A stretch of DNA of 64,000 nt from Cristatella mucedo (GCA_009760855.2 WPIO01000023.1:4365501-4429500); one strand, 5' to 3'; shown: positions 1 to 15,138, numbered from the stretch's first letter. Program-made: numbers and translations. The notes: generated from the letters alone by a model not told the origin.

Positions 1-118
1 AGGGTGAGTCAGCTCGTCTGCATTCGGACAGCAATGAAGTAAGCGGATATGCCACAGCAGATGCTCACTACAGAAAGCTCACGCTGACTCTCACTTGCAG
101 TGCGGCCAGCTCGTATAC

Positions 119-164
119 CTGGACTGGCATTGTTCGAATGAAGGCAAGTGATGCATTTAAACAC
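119..164 (-). CDS. VPS8: VPS8 exon at window edge
   Basis: The exon has 15 codons plus 1 nt, reading [15 protein letters not shown]. It aligns with VFEFLIRLHSAEASP, directly after the VKNQ that ends the previous exon. The acceptor is CACTTGTAG| and the donor is CCAG|GTATAC. The following exons lie left of the window. Confidence 0.75.
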
Positions 165-2208
165 CTACAAGTGGAAAAACAGAATCGCCTTCTTGTTGGC
201 CGATTTACCGGCATAACTACAGAGCCTCCCGAGTGACCGCACACACGTGCATGCACGCGATGGCTGTCTCAAGAGGTTCAATCTCAAGGGTCACGAGGAG
301 TTTAGGCCGAGGACCTCACTATCAACTAAGCCAACGCAGAATGCCGAAGTACTCTCGTTGTCAACATGCAAAGCCGAGTGCAAGGGCAGTAACAGCGCAT
401 ACAGCGCTAGCGCTAGAAGGAAAAAGTCCTGTTTCTAGATGACAAGATCTGCAAACTAGGTAGCCAGCCCTGGCGGTTCGTTCTGAGGCAGATTACATAA
501 TCCACAAGAAAAAGGTAGCGCCTGGCATGGCTAAAAACGCACCACAGTCAACTGCAGGCCTCCCAAGCACTACTAAAACGGTGTAGTCACTGAACGAGCT
601 ACAACTGCACGGCCAAAGCTAATAACTTGCTGTGCAATGACAAAGCACTTACTACTTGCTGCAATTCCATTCACAATAATGAGGGGAATACTAACAGACC
701 AACAGGGCAACACTTGCCTCTTGCTTCAGCTTATCTCCAAGGCTATCGGGTACACGTCGGCTGCTAGGCGGATACGCAGCACCACCTAGGCAGCAGCTGA
801 TATACACGAGTAGCTTGTGTCCTATTTTCAGTTGGGAGTCTGCAAAATCATATCGCAATGCGAGGGCTAAATAAACGAATTGTCAAAATAGAAAGTCTTA
901 CGAAGAACAATTCTCTTGGACCAACCAAAGACAATACGAAGGTCAAACCTGGAACTATTCAGCCCACAATGCCATAACCACGACCAAGTTGTGTTAAAAA
1001 CAAAGATGTGATTTAAAGAATGCCAATTTTTCATCAATGGAACTTTACAAGGCTGTCCAGCAATCTACATTAATTTACACGTTACGCCCAAGAGCAGTTT
1101 ATTAAGCACTGCCTATGCTTCGAGCATTGCACACATAATCTTCTTACTTAAGTCGGTTAGCTTTGCCTATACCAACCTCAAATCTTTTGGAGACCGAAAC
1201 TTAAGTTCATATGCTCCTAAAGCTTGGAACTCACTCTCGAAAGATGTAATGATAGCCCTGACTTGATGACATTTAAAAGAAGCTATAACGCACCCGTTCC
1301 TCGCAGCATTTTTGGGTCCATGTGAATTGCCCTTTGCATGCTTATGCATGCTGACACTGTGCTTTGCATCACTAAGCAATTGAGATGCTTCCTATACTGC
1401 AAATGTCCAGTGCCTAGAAACAGACTTAGTTCTCTTAGGGTGCTATATAAATGTCTTATTGACATTGTTATAATGTAATGCCAGTGGAAACTGTTAAGCA
1501 AAATCTAAGCATGTGGGTAATTTTTAGGTCGACGACATGGACAAATCCAACTAATATTGGCAGTATGTATGTATGCATGTATGCATCTCCGTCTGTAACT
1601 CCACAAAGTCATAAAGACCATGTGGGTGTTACGAAGGAGAGTTTTGTATAGCCTAAGCGGCCTATACCACAGCCTAAGCGACTTTCGGTACGCATTCGGT
1701 AGCCAACAGACTTTGTGATGTCAGTCCATCAGGTCAAGGGATGTCGTGACGATGCCAGTCAGGAGTGAGTTCAGGGCTTTGGGAGCATACAAACTAATGG
1801 CATGGTCTCCAAAGGATTTGAGGCTCTTACAAGGTGTAGCTAAATGATTCAATTCAGAAAAGCGGGTGATACGTTGCCTAGCCTGGGTGGGGGGAGTAGA
1901 TACGGATAAGTAGGCTGGAGGCAAAGAATGAAGGGACCTACAAGTTAGTGACAGAACCTATATAGTGTCAAACTGACAGAGAATGCTCGATGCCACACCT
2001 GCATCTAGCTGCACTTTGTAGCGCTCCTCCTTAAAAGCTGTGATGATAAAAACGGTTCGTGTTCTTAAAACCATTAGTTGGAAGAGCTATGTATGTGTTT
2101 GTGCACTGCTTTGCCGTGGCTTTGTGCCAAAAGAAGGTCTCACAGTCACAGTCAGATATATGCACATACATATATACACAAACACACACACATGCACGTG
2201 CATGCACA

Positions 2209-2250
<42 letters not shown>

Positions 2251-5200
2251 TATATACATAACTATTTTGTATGGTATCCTAAGAGAACTTTGCATGCTGA
2301 CCCTGTGTATTTTACCTCTAACCATTTTATACATGTTGTTATTGAGCATGAGTTACCACTAACCATTCGATCATGCTTCGTTTGCAGCATACGTAAAATG
2401 CCGAGAAAAAGATTGAGTACTCTGAGGGCGATTTAATAAATGTATCATGACTATTGATCTCTATGCAGGTGCTTCACATGAGCCACAGGGTTTGAACCCA
2501 CAACTGTGTTCCACAAATGCATTTACCATGACCTTGGTGGTTAAAGGCAAGCACCTTAATCACTGGGCCAATCATGTGTGGCATCCACATTTCAGGTATT
2601 TCAGTGAAAATCTCACACACCTAAAACAAAGGCTTTCATACATTGATTGCTTTCATGAAAAACTGCTGTCTTCTTCTTGTGGAGGTAAGTTACAAATACA
2701 TGCACGAAAAATGAATGTGGGTAATTAAAGGTATGGCAAAGTAGCTCACTGTCCATTTTGAATCGCATAAATGAGGATGTGATAAAGAATGAGAACACCT
2801 AAAGCAATGAGGCCTGGTACCTAAATGATTGACCATCGGCTGTTTTAGCCAATTTGATTGCACGAGCAGCTGACAGCCATATGAGAATTTGAGAGGAAGT
2901 GGAAAGTGCACAAGGAAAACGCTCAACAATCCAGCCAGAGCTGCCTGTTCCACATCTGCACAAGCAAGAGAGGTTCAAGAAACCGTTGGGATTGATTTAT
3001 CTTTACTTGCCCTGTACCAGAATATACCTATCAACGGCAATTTCCAGCAAGTAAAGCAAAATAATGGCAGCTCTTATTATGAAAGAAACATTAACTCCCA
3101 TAGCACAAAGGTTTACAGTTGTACCACCCGGAAACTTCTAGGTCAAACCACCTGGCCAGGGCTCAGTAGATCGGCAACAGCCATAAGCACGTGATGCATC
3201 GGCTTGTACACCAGATGCTGTACGGTTCTGCAGTATAAGCAGAAAGGACGTGCAGTGAATTGCTAATCTAGGGTTGCATTGCTTCAATCATATGCAGGCA
3301 AAGCTATGCACTTAGCATGCACGAGCTGATGGTTGCAAGAAATTAGGCAGTATTTCTCTCAGTCATGCACATAAACCTTAGACTATGCTTGTATAAGGGT
3401 ACTAATGCTAAAATAATACGGGAGTTTGTGGCATCGCATCAAGATCACTACAATTCCCTTTATTCATAACTTCAGGCCTAAGACCTGAATCGTTCAAAAT
3501 TGGCGTAAAACTCGGGAGCTCGGCTAACCTGCCTCAACTGCATAGCTGCCACATCATACCACTTCTGTATGGGCATCATTGCCTCCCAATGATTCGTAGC
3601 ATTACTTTCAAGGTCCCCTCTTTGACCTACAGGTTGCTCCAATCACACCAGCCTACATCTCAGACTTCATTGCTCCTCCAGTCACGTGCTCTTGCACCAC
3701 CAACTTCTCGGCTTCCCGTCCTCTCGTGGTTCCGAGTACTAAACTAAAATCTTTGCTGATCAGGCCTTCAGTTCGAATCTGCCCAAATTTTGGAGCTGTT
3801 TCGGGCTTCAGTCACCACTTAAATTGGCTTTGGAACATTTAAGTCTCAGCTAAAGATGCAACTGTTTTGCTCAGATTTCCATGCACTCACACGAACATAT
3901 CTTTTTTGCTCCTGTGTTTCACACATTTCCCTGTGCAAGATTCAGTGCATGCTACTAGCAAGGGGTCCTGCTAACAAGTGGACCTGAGTTATGCTTTTGC
4001 AAGCTTCTCTACACATGATACCTGAGTGCTTTTGCATGCTTGCCTACACTTAACTTGCTTGCTATCCGATTTGGTTAGTGCTTGTCTCACATCGAGTTTT
4101 ATACTACCAGGATAAAGCCTTGGTTCACTAGGGTACTACACAAAATACTTATTATTATTATATTGTTCGAAGTCTTAATGCATTTCAAGTAATTCCGCCA
4201 AGCTCAAATGTAATGGCCTTATGCAGTATCCATACCACTGGGTTCAGCATTGCTTAATGGCTACCTAAGTTTGACGGCCACTTTGTCAGAGGTGATCAAC
4301 TTCCGAATTGGCATTTAGTCGGGAAAAATGACAAAGTCGGGATTTTCAGGTAGGAGGCAAGCCCTGCCAACAATTATAAACACGGTGGAAATTGCAAGTC
4401 TTGTATTGGTGAGCAGCAACTTCATATAGATTGAAAGCATGTGATACTCTCATCATTCGTCACCATCGCACCTGCTTCTTCCTCAACATAAAAAAGAAAA
4501 CCAATCTTTGTTTGTACTGCACGCTAAAATAACTTGATCTCAATCAAAGCGCTTTAGCTAAGCCAAAGGGCTCGAACCCAAGAAACTGGTATTCAAAGGC
4601 AAGCACCTTATCTCTGGGCCAAACCACGGCATGCAACAGCACGGTATTGTTCAGGTAGTCCCCACCCATCGCCGTTCGAAATGATGTCAAGATAAGTTTT
4701 AATATGCTCAATATACGTTCGGTCTTGGCGGTTGACACAGGCAATGTGAGGATAAGTTGCACCAGTTTCTACAATAGGTCACAGCTGGCCTCTGCTCAAC
4801 CAGGCTATGCTAGCGTGACTGCAAGATTGGAAAGCATCCTGACTCTCTTTAATGCATGTCTGAATCTATCTCCTACGAAATTTATCTGGCTGTTGTCTCG
4901 TAAGAATCAGTTCGACATATGGAAAGTCTATCTGAAGGCGAATATGGTTGCAAGCTCTACAGGGTTGTCGACTTTGAACATTAAGAAGTGTTGATGAGAA
5001 GAGATGCAAGAAGCCAGGCAGAGCATCTCCACTGAGTGCCTGTCAATTAGATATTCTGAAACTTTGTCAGCAGATCATCAGAGCCAGCGGTCCGCATCTC
5101 CACCAGCATCTGACTGATACGATCGACGTGCATTCTTCAGCGCCTGCCATAACTCGTGTATAATCAATAGAAAGTTTTCCGTGAGATGTAAGATTAAGAT

Positions 5201-8200
5201 GAACTTGGATGAAATCATGTCGTCGAGGAGGCATGTTGCATTCATTCTCTGCTCAGCCGTGCTACCGTTCTCTTTGACATACTAAATAACTTCATCGGTT
5301 GAGGCGAACATATCATTGCTCCTCATCTTCCGACTCACTTCATTCCCCTTGCATCATGTATCAACAAAATTTGCATTTGGATGGCTACTCAAATCCTGAA
5401 GCTTAACTATGATCAGACTAAGCTAATAGCTATGGGTCAACATAGTGTCACAAAAGTTGGAAGACCTGAACCTCAAGATTGGTTTAACTAACATCACTAA
5501 AGTGACTGCCTGTAAATCTAGGCATTCTATTTCAAAATGACTTGTCACTAGATGAGCACATTTCCTCCACTGTCAAGTCGGTCAACTTTCAGCTAAGGAA
5601 CTGCTCATCTCAGCGTTCTGCAGAGGCGGCCTTCTTCTCATGGCAGCAAGCTCGACGTCCCACTTGCAACTGAATGTGAGGAGCCCCAGGAAGTCGCTGT
5701 GGTGGAGAGACTCGGTCGACTAATCGTGGCACCGACAGGGCAGGCTGGCACTCATTAGGAATCGTATTTCACCAAGTGATCATTGCAATCGAGTTCAATT
5801 TTCAGCAATTACCTTGGCCGTCTGTTTCTTAATACTGCACTTTCCTGTAATTATATGTGCCTCCTTGTTCATCAGGTCAATAGCCTTTGCATTGCCTTGC
5901 TTAGATGCGACTGGTGGCTGGCTTGATGGACGGTTAAGTTTGAAATATTCTCTGCCGACCTTTCCAGTTACAGAACCCAATCGTGGTGAATGAGTCACAG
6001 TCACGCGAGAAAGGGAAAAGTAAAGACGGGAAGCAGTAAATATTCTCTTCAATAAAGGAATATTCCAGCCACTTATACAGCTGAAACTAGAATGGCTGAG
6101 ACCGATGCACAAAATTTTTCGAATTTCCGGTTTATTTATACGGCGTCATCAAATGCACGTGGTCTAATGTAATGTAATGTACCTACGTCTGGAACTACAT
6201 GAAGTCACCAAGACAAAGTGGGCATTATTCAGGAGAATTTTCTATAGCCCACTAAAAGCCTAAGTGGCATTCGGTACGCATGTGATAGCCAACAGACTTC
6301 ATCTCATGCAACAAACAGAAAGTGAGAAGCACAGCTGAGTCAGGAGGGCGATCAAGGAAGTTTGTAGCATGGAAGTAGCCACACAGGACTGCTGAAAATG
6401 ATTTGCCACAGTTGGCAGCCAGAGATGGTCGCAGAAGGAACCAGCCTTAAAGCAAGTACAAAATGACAGATCTCATCGACGACGTCAAGATCATACGTCG
6501 ACATGGCAGGTCTCGACCCGGGATCTCGTTGAATGCCAAGAACCCCAACGGAGCCGTGATGGCCCAGGAGGTAAGGTGCTCGCTCTTCACGACCGAAGTC
6601 GTGGTTCGAATCCTGCAGTGGGCGATCCTTTATTGCCAACTGCAAGCGGTGGTGACAGCCGCTAAGGCTCTTCTGCTGCTACACAAATGAGGCTGTTAAA
6701 ATAAGCTAATATGTTTGGCTATAGATTACGGAGTTGAAGGCCGGCATCACCAGGACCTGGCTGTGCTGATGAAGGCAATAAAGCTGAAGTGGCTCAACAT
6801 TTTGTTGTCTTGACGCTATACCTCCAGATTTCTGATAGCATAGCACCGGTATAAAAATTGCAGCAGGAGCATCATCTTGACTCGAGGAGTTAAAGTAAAA
6901 CGACAGAATCCTACTTTGAGCCACACATCTCTTGCATTAGTACAGCTAGAGATGATGATGACTGGTTTATGGCTGGCAGTGGATGATGTGATGAACGGTG
7001 TTAGAGCCGTTAGACAACGGCCAGCATCCTGATGATGCCTACTGCTTTCAGGGCATTTGCATGACACACTATATCTGCATCGGCGACGCGGGTGTGCAGC
7101 CAGTTGGATTGAGCGAGGGCTTACTGCTTAAGGGCATTTATTTATGTCGGATATCCATTTCCGACAATTCCTATAGGACTGCCGGGCATTTTGAGGCTTT
7201 AGGGGTTGACCCTAGATATTAAGTGAGCAAGGGGAGACCGACCAAGACGGATAATAAGAAGAATAATAATAATACACTTGATAAAAACCCCCTCATAGAA
7301 CTCAATCTCTTTCTAGGCACTTTACATTTGCTGCAAAGGAAACGTGATCGAATGGTGAATGGTATCATTATTGATAAACGACATGAATGACATGGTTAGG
7401 GGCAACATGCACAGGGTCAGCATGCAAGTGTAGTTAGTGGCAGCATGCACAGTGTCAGAACACATAAGCACATAAAAGACGAATCACAAGGACCCACTAA
7501 ATGCTGTCCTAAATAGGGGAGTTTTAAGTTCTTTTTAAACGTGGTCAAGTCAGGGAATTTCGTGACGCAAGTCGGGAGTGAGGTTCCGGGCTTTGGGACC
7601 ATACGAACTAAATGAGCTGTCTCCACAGGATTTGGGGTTTGTACGAGGTATTGGTAAATAGTTGGATTCCGAAAAGCAGGTGGTACGATGCTTGGCCTGG
7701 TGGGGGAGTAGATCTGAGAGATAGGCTGGAGCCAAAGAATGAAGGAACCTAAAAGTGAGCGACAAAACCTTGAATTCGATCCGCTGCTTGACTGGTAGCC
7801 AGTGCCGGTCGGCGAGAAGTGGTGTGATGTGGCAACTGCGACGCTCACGACAGACAAGCCTAGCTGCAGAGTTTTGCACCAGCTGTAATCGCCTGATTCC
7901 ACATGCCGGTAGGCCTGCAAGCAGTGAGTTACAGAAGTCGAGATGGGATGTCACGAATGCATGGACCAGCTTAGACGTGGTATCCTTATCTAAACAAGCC
8001 CTAATTTTAGCAATGTTATGCAGCTGAAAGTAGGCAGACTTGATTGTGGAGCTGATGTGGTCGTCTAACGAGAGGTCACTTTGGAACATGACACCTAGAT
8101 TTCGTGCAGATTCAACAGGAGATATGCTGGCAGAGCCGATTTTGAGTGTTGGCCTTTCCAATTTCTGAATCACACTGGGTTTGCCCATAACTAGTATGTT

Positions 8201-9981
8201 AGTTTTATCATCATTTAATTTAAGAAAATTTGCTGCCATCCATGTTCGGATGTCATCAATACTTGCAGCAAGGGAGTTGAGAGAATTCGAGGTGCTCGAA
8301 GGCTGGAAGGGATCAAAGCAAAGGTACAACTGAGTGTCATCTGCATAGAAGTGAAAGCCTAGATTGTGCTTGGCAATCACATCGGCAAGAGGGAGAGTAT
8401 AAACCGTATTAAGAACCGGACCGAGCCCTGAGGTACCCCATATTTCAGAGGTGCCTCGGATGGAATAAGAGCTTGGCGTTTGAATCACCAGGGATAAAGC
8501 TGATGGTATCTATTGCTGTCGTTTTGCGACTGCTGCTACGTGCACTATACAGCGTCCGAGACTGGGACAATCAACAGACGTTGGCGTTTTCAACGCTGTT
8601 CCCGGCTGTATTAGCAAGTGACGAACTAATTTTGCACAAAAAAGACACAAGTCTAAGCCTGTTAAGTTAATGAAAAAAACAGATTTTTACAGCTGCTCAC
8701 AGGGATTATTTTTCGAGCCAGACTTCGAGTAGGGCACTGCTTAATCTCTTACCGCACAGACACACTAAATAGACCACCCGTTTAAAGGCATAGAGGAGCC
8801 ACACGAAAAAGAAAAATCCTGCTTCAAGCAGAATTGAAATGAAGAAACCTAAGAATCAGTAACACTAACCATATTAAGCTTAAGTCCTGTAACTTGGTTC
8901 GTGACGTGATTCGCTGCTACCATTCTGTCTAACTATGAACACAGTCAAATACTTTTCCTTACTGTTCTCGTAGTAGGACGGTATGAATGACCAAAGAACG
9001 AATGAGAAACATCTAGTTACCTTGTGCATCAACGGTTGGTAGTATGACATGCATTCAGTAGCAATCAGCAAAATAATAAACTCTACTCAACGAGGTCAAA
9101 ATGCAATCTTACCTGACAACTGCTTGCCAGTCTTGAGCGATTCTTGAAGCACTCCCAAAAGTTTGTGCAGAGGAGTTAGATAGTCGTGCAATCCTTCATT
9201 GTAAACGTATATAAATGCATCATACATAGAGTTGTCCCAGCATAGCTTCACTGTCTGCAATGGAATAAAGATGAACAGATTTGCATACATCCGAAAGAAC
9301 CGATGGAACGTCAAAGCGCTGTAACACTAACAGGAAGAGAAATTGACTAAGGCCTCAAAATGTAACTGGCAACGTTAGAATTAAGTAAAACGTTTATACA
9401 GCTTCTGCTTGCCTTTAAACAAAACATCTATAGCTCAGCTGAGTCGAGAGCCTCATCCTCGTTGGGATAGAAAAGCCTTGGCGCCCCTTACTCCACTTAC
9501 AGTGGGCCATTAAGAATTGACCAACACAGGATTATAAACCAAGACCTAGACCATCAAAAAATGCAAGAATCCTACTGCTGGGCTAAGATCTAGCTGGCTT
9601 TTAGTGTATACTTCATTCTTTTTATCACACACTGTACATGCATTTTGCATGTGTTCATCATTTGAATGGCTAAGCTTGGCATAGTCTTATCAGCCTTCGG
9701 TTCAGTGCCCAGTGCTGGATCCCAAAAGCCCTCCAACAGATACGTCTGCAACTCATATTGCAAGAAAGTCACACTAAAAGCTATTCTTAAGTAGCGACTT
9801 AAGGGAGGTAACAAGCTGACCTATAAAACACCTGAAAAAACCGTAAAAAGTCTCTAACAAGAGATAACAAATAAGGAGTGCAAATGTACTGAACGCCTAA
9901 GAAAGATCAAAGGGCCACTACAGAGCTGCTGCAAAGGTTTTGCTGTCTGGCGAACTGGCTGGCCAAAACCTGCTGATATGT

Positions 9982-10017
<36 letters not shown>

Positions 10018-13000
10018 AGGATTGCCGATGCTTGCTCTGCTCACTGTCGCCCATTCTCTCTAACCATGGTGCCTCTCCTTTTTAGCACCCTGGAGAGTTC
10101 ATAGACTACCCTCGGGCCTTTGGAGGCCACAGAAGCTTTAGCTCTGCAGGTCCTAGACTGTGGAACTCGCTTCCACAATTCTTACGCAGCGACAACTACT
10201 CTCCTGCTGCCGGCTATGGCTCATCCCTTTCAGCAGTCCTGAGCTGCTACTTCCATTCTACTCACTCTCACTACCTCAACTGCTCTCCTGACTCTGCTAT
10301 GCTTCCCACTTTCTCTTTGTTGTGTGAGACGAAGTCTGTTGGCTACCGAATGCGTACCGAAAGCTGCTTAGGCTATGAGTGCGCTATAAAAAAAACTCTC
10401 CTGCGTAACACCCACATAGTCTTTATGACTTTGTAGACTTACAGATGGAGATACATTACATATGCAATTCACTTTACTAACTCTTTAACACAAGACACTA
10501 CTCGCAGGTGCAGATCAACAAACTGACTGCCAAGAAGAATGGTACCACCACCTGGCAAACAGTTAAGCTGAACTGCTGCTCCATACTATCAACCGGTGAC
10601 AAGCACAACTAATGTGAAAACACAGTAATCACAAACAAATCCATCTTGCTTGCCGACATACAAAAACCGTTACCAAATTCGCTCATGCAAATGAGCCAAG
10701 ATACCTCGTGGATGTCCAGACTGATGATATCAAGATGCACAATGCACGCTTCGACACGACTCAGCATTCCCCTGTCACCAAAATGAGCAGCCAGATCTTT
10801 TATGATGACTGGCGACATCGTTGTGAGCCTTCCCTCCAGGATGTATGGTTCCAAGCATTCTAGGAAGGTGCCCCGAGCAATCACATCTTCACCAAACCGA
10901 TCGTAGAGTTTGCCGAACAGGACGTCACTAAAAGAAAATCATGATAACTGGTTCACCGGATGTGTGGTTCACCGGATGTGTGGTTCGCCGGATGTGGGGT
11001 TCACGGCAACGTTACAGTTGCCGGGTAGTATTCGTATTACAACATAGCTCCCTTCAGAAGCTGACGAAAGGTGCAACGCTGGCTTGGCGACAGTATACCA
11101 CACTCACAGGCGATCCAATAGAAGACAACAGTCCACGCATATTGGCACAACACCCTGGAATGAATAAAAGAAATAATTAGTAAATTTCAATGCACATAAG
11201 CTGTTAAATACCTACATAAGCAAGAGTACAGCACAGCGTCATATGCAAGTGCAATCGCACAGGACAGAGAGCACTTACAAAACGAAGCCAGCCCAGGAAA
11301 TATGTACCCCTGATATATCCAAACACAAATAAATCAGCAGCAATTGTTCCAGAAGATTATTAAAAAAAACAGTGTTTTCTGGGCTGAAGATTACCACATG
11401 ATACAGAACTGAAACATCATCTGATTGGTTATACTCACAAAGTTCCACTGAAGATATTGAAGCTTCGGTGAAATTTAAATGATCCCATTTGCAGATTAAC
11501 GTAATACTATAATTGCGCACCTTTTAAAAAAGTCTCCACAGCTGCTGCACGTTTCACGTTTGCAACTGACAAGCTTGCTGTTAAAGAAGGAAAAGTCGAA
11601 AGGGCCAGAGCGTAGTGGTAGGGGATGCTACCCCCTATGATCTGGCTAATTTGTCAAGATTCTGTTTCAGCTCTCCCTTAAAAAGTTCAGTCTAACCATT
11701 AAAGTAATCCTGGCAACGGCATTTAATAGGCCTGCTAAGTTATGAGTACTCCTGTTTTGCTTGCCTCTGGGTCAACATTATTTCTAAAAAAAAGTCGCGT
11801 ACTGATAGGATTGTCTGACAGACAAGAAGTCCACAAATTTAATAGCACAAATTTAACAAATTTAATAATAATAATTAATTGGACAAAAGAAATAGGGTTT
11901 TGGACATCCAACACAAAGCTCACAACTAATTATTAAGTTAGTGGGTGGATGCAATTCGGCTCATTAGCCTTACATATGGATGATTTACAGATAGGGTTGG
12001 GAGGGCAGGGGTGACCGACCCCCAAATCTATCTGGAAAGAGTATGCCTGGCAGACACGATTACCATATTACCTCATATTTGACACTTCACCTCGCTTATA
12101 AAGAATCTACAGTATGCATTCGATTTCATTACCTGTCGTGGTACAAGTAGCTCAACCGGCCATCGAGATAGACCAGGTTCCATTCCTGGTCTGCCTTGCT
12201 GAGTTTTTGCGACTTAAGTCCACGAGCAGCCGACCGGCGAGTTAATAATCCAGACCTACTCACGGGTACTAATAGCACCCATGTCAAAGACAAGTGTTCA
12301 CATATAATTCCATGGTACAAGCACAACCATGTGGAGCTCGGTTTTAGCTTTTAACTGTGCTTCTTTCCTGCATGCTCTAATTAAGGATGCTAATGAAAGG
12401 TGAGAAGGAGATCTGAAACACTTCGAGAAATTGCAGTCAGCCTGTGACAAAAAAGCTGGCAATGGGATCAAGCAACTTTCCCAGAAACTGAGAGAGGAAC
12501 CGTTGTTTTTGGATGCCATGTTTTCTTTAGGTCCGTCAACTAAAGAGTCAGGCATGGGTCAATAGAAAGGTCAGAAAGAACGCTAGCGCTCCATTGTAGC
12601 TAGGTAGGAGTTTACCTATCATACCATTGCGTGGAGTAGTTGGATTGGAAACCAATCTCTAGCAACAGTGAACATAGATTCCTTGTTACATGAAACTTGA
12701 AACTATTGAACATAGAGGAATAACATATTGAGGAAAATCACTACATGCTGCTTACTTTTTTGTAAAAAAAAACTATGTTAATGCTTAGGAGCTTGACTAC
12801 AACTTCCTAACACATAATGGTATAGCTCATCTAAGATAAGGATTCCATCCCTTAGCAAAATCTTGGCAGTACTAACTTTTGTAAACTAAAGAGATCATTC
12901 CCTGCAATACTACTTTGTACAATGCAATGGTCCGAATAAGTCCATTGTTCTATCGTCAGCAAGAGAACACTATTTATCCGATATTCGTTTCTCTAGTTAC

Positions 13001-14860
13001 CCGAATAATCCTTAATGGATCTGCAAGAGTAAGTCCCGCACACTCACCAGCAAAGATGATACCGTTTCGCAAGCGGAGTGGTAAAAAGTGCTACCGTGTT
13101 TCCGATGCAACTACATTCAAGACCCACGTGCCACGGTCACCTTTTAGCATCCGGTGTCCTTCTTTTCTGTTGTTAGCTACAGCGAGTTTCTGTCAGCTCC
13201 TCAGTACAACATCTTCTGAGAGTTCGGCAACAAAATGGTAATTAATGGCAGACAGACACCAAGCATCGGTCATGCTCACTTGTGAATGTGTTTTACAGCA
13301 GTGAACAATTAAATAAGATCAAGTGCTTTCATAGCTCCATGTAGCCTTAACAATCAAGTTCGTGAGCAAGAATCGCCGAGCAAGCAAGCTGCCCAACCTA
13401 TAATGCATCGGCGCAATCAGAACCAAAAAAAAAAAATATTAAACACATATTCAGGAGGGTGTGCGACTAGCAGGCTCCAGGCCTCCGATAGAGCTGGAGC
13501 TGGAGCTACCGTCAGCCAGGACGCCCCACACCTAGGAGCCCACGCTAAGCAACCTCGGGTACACTAAGCAAGGATTTGACCACATTGCTGTTGCCAACGA
13601 TGCAAAAAGTGTGATTCCAAACGTAGGCTGTAATGTCCTATTAGACTGCTGCAAGCATGGTTGACAGGCGACAATAGGTTAGACAGTAGATCGCCAACCA
13701 ATTGCCAATAGATCAGTGTTCATCACAAGCTGGCGATAAGCCTGTAAAAACTCAGACTGTGACTCTATTTGCCGAACTGTGAGAGAGTGAGAGAAGGTGA
13801 TAGATAGATGGAGAGAGCAAGAAAGAGAGGCACAGAGGTAATGCACGCTTGATCATCCGATGATCTCAATTTAACTGCCAGCAGCCAAAAAATTCAATTA
13901 CTGCTACATATGCAACGAAATTTTAAGACATGTCTAGGCAGTAATCCTTTTGCCGTGCAGCCGAACATTAGCACTACAAAACTTCCCAAGTGAGTGGGCC
14001 TAAAGTATTTCGGCCGTTCACATATGCAAGAGAGGTTTAGTAGTCACGTTGTTTCAATTTGGTTGATAACGGGCACTTAGGGCCGTGCACTTCTGAAAAT
14101 GCAAGATTGGCAACATTGTGACTACTGAGGTAGATTGCCTACTACTTTGCAAATTCAATCGACCAACTTTTTTCGTTCCGACTAAACATCCGGGCCAGTA
14201 CATGCCTGCTTGGCTGCCCACGTGGGTGCATGTGCGTCTACTAGCATGCATTCTCGGTGCGTGCCCGAGTGCAAACAGATGTAGACCTGCACTACGCTGG
14301 ACTTCTAAGTTGGTGGTTGCCGTTACTTTCAGTTGCGCAGTCTGCAGCAAATGAGGCTGCATAGTACGACTACCCTAGCGCTGAAAAAGGCACCTTCAAG
14401 AAGTTCCAGCAGGCACTTCACAGACAGCCGGTTTCAACTGCCATGAAGATGTCTGTAGAAAACTCGGGCTCCCCGGCCCACAAGCGTGACTAAAGTGCAT
14501 TCCAAACTCAAATAACAAAGCCTGGGTAAAAAAAAGTGCTGAATTAGGCATCTCGACGTTTTGAATTGGTTTTCATCTATGTTCACACTCGAATACCACA
14601 TGTCACATCAAGGGCAAAAAAATCAGTCTGCGCACAGTGGCTGATCAGGCTGATGTAGGCCCAAAAAAATAAGAGTGCACAAGGTACCGATCATCAGAGA
14701 ACCAATAAAATATGGTTGGGCACTAATAGGGCCCGAGCCTAGGCACAAAGGTAATGCCACGCTGCCGGGCCTTTAGCATGGCTATGAGCCAGCTAGCTTC
14801 CCGCACACTCGGTAGCAGCAAGCAGTCTGCAACGTACACACAAACACGCACGAGCACGCA

Positions 14861-14917
<57 letters not shown>

Positions 14918-15105
14918 GCACAGGTACACACACAGGCACACACACATTTTGCATGCTGACCCTGTGCATGCCACCCCTAACCATGTTATTCATTTTGTTT
15001 GTTTTTCAAGCTTGATTTTACTTACCATTCAATTGCATTTCCCTTTGCAGCAAATGTAAAGCGCCTAGAAAGAGATTAAGTTCTCTGAGGGCGCTTTATC
15101 AAGTA

Positions 15106-15138
<33 letters not shown>

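Larger units (their letters stand above)
822..9112 (-). other. VPS8 intron, about 8.3 kb, repeat-filled
   Basis: This is the largest VPS8 intron seen. It holds LINE-A pieces (1168-1475, 1725-2032, 2280-2440, 7255-8488), LINE-B pieces (1560-1705, 6165-6380), degenerate LINE-D (3480-4155, 5340-5620), three tRNA-SINEs and a CA microsatellite. I see no other coding exon. About 2600-3480, 4650-5330 and 8489-9112 hold nothing recognisable. Confidence 0.7.

Noticed and set aside
6551-6624. Functional tRNA genes at the A/B-box sequences
   Set aside because: The boxes are followed by SINE bodies and no convincing cloverleaf acceptor stem could be paired; they are tRNA-derived SINE heads.
7550-8488. 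312-codon ORF as a possible host gene
   Set aside because: It is a 5'-truncated LINE reverse transcriptase with related broken copies at 60654 and 62334 in the same window.
13021-13110. Candidate for the missing VPS8 exon (minus strand, [15 protein letters not shown])
   Set aside because: There are usable splice-like sites, but the peptide does not match the expected VPVIVDYCLLL block, and the outgoing phase does not fit exon 10705-10927.
13925-13965. Another candidate for the missing VPS8 exon (minus strand, contains DYCLD)
   Set aside because: An in-frame stop occurs both upstream and shortly downstream, and there is no good donor.
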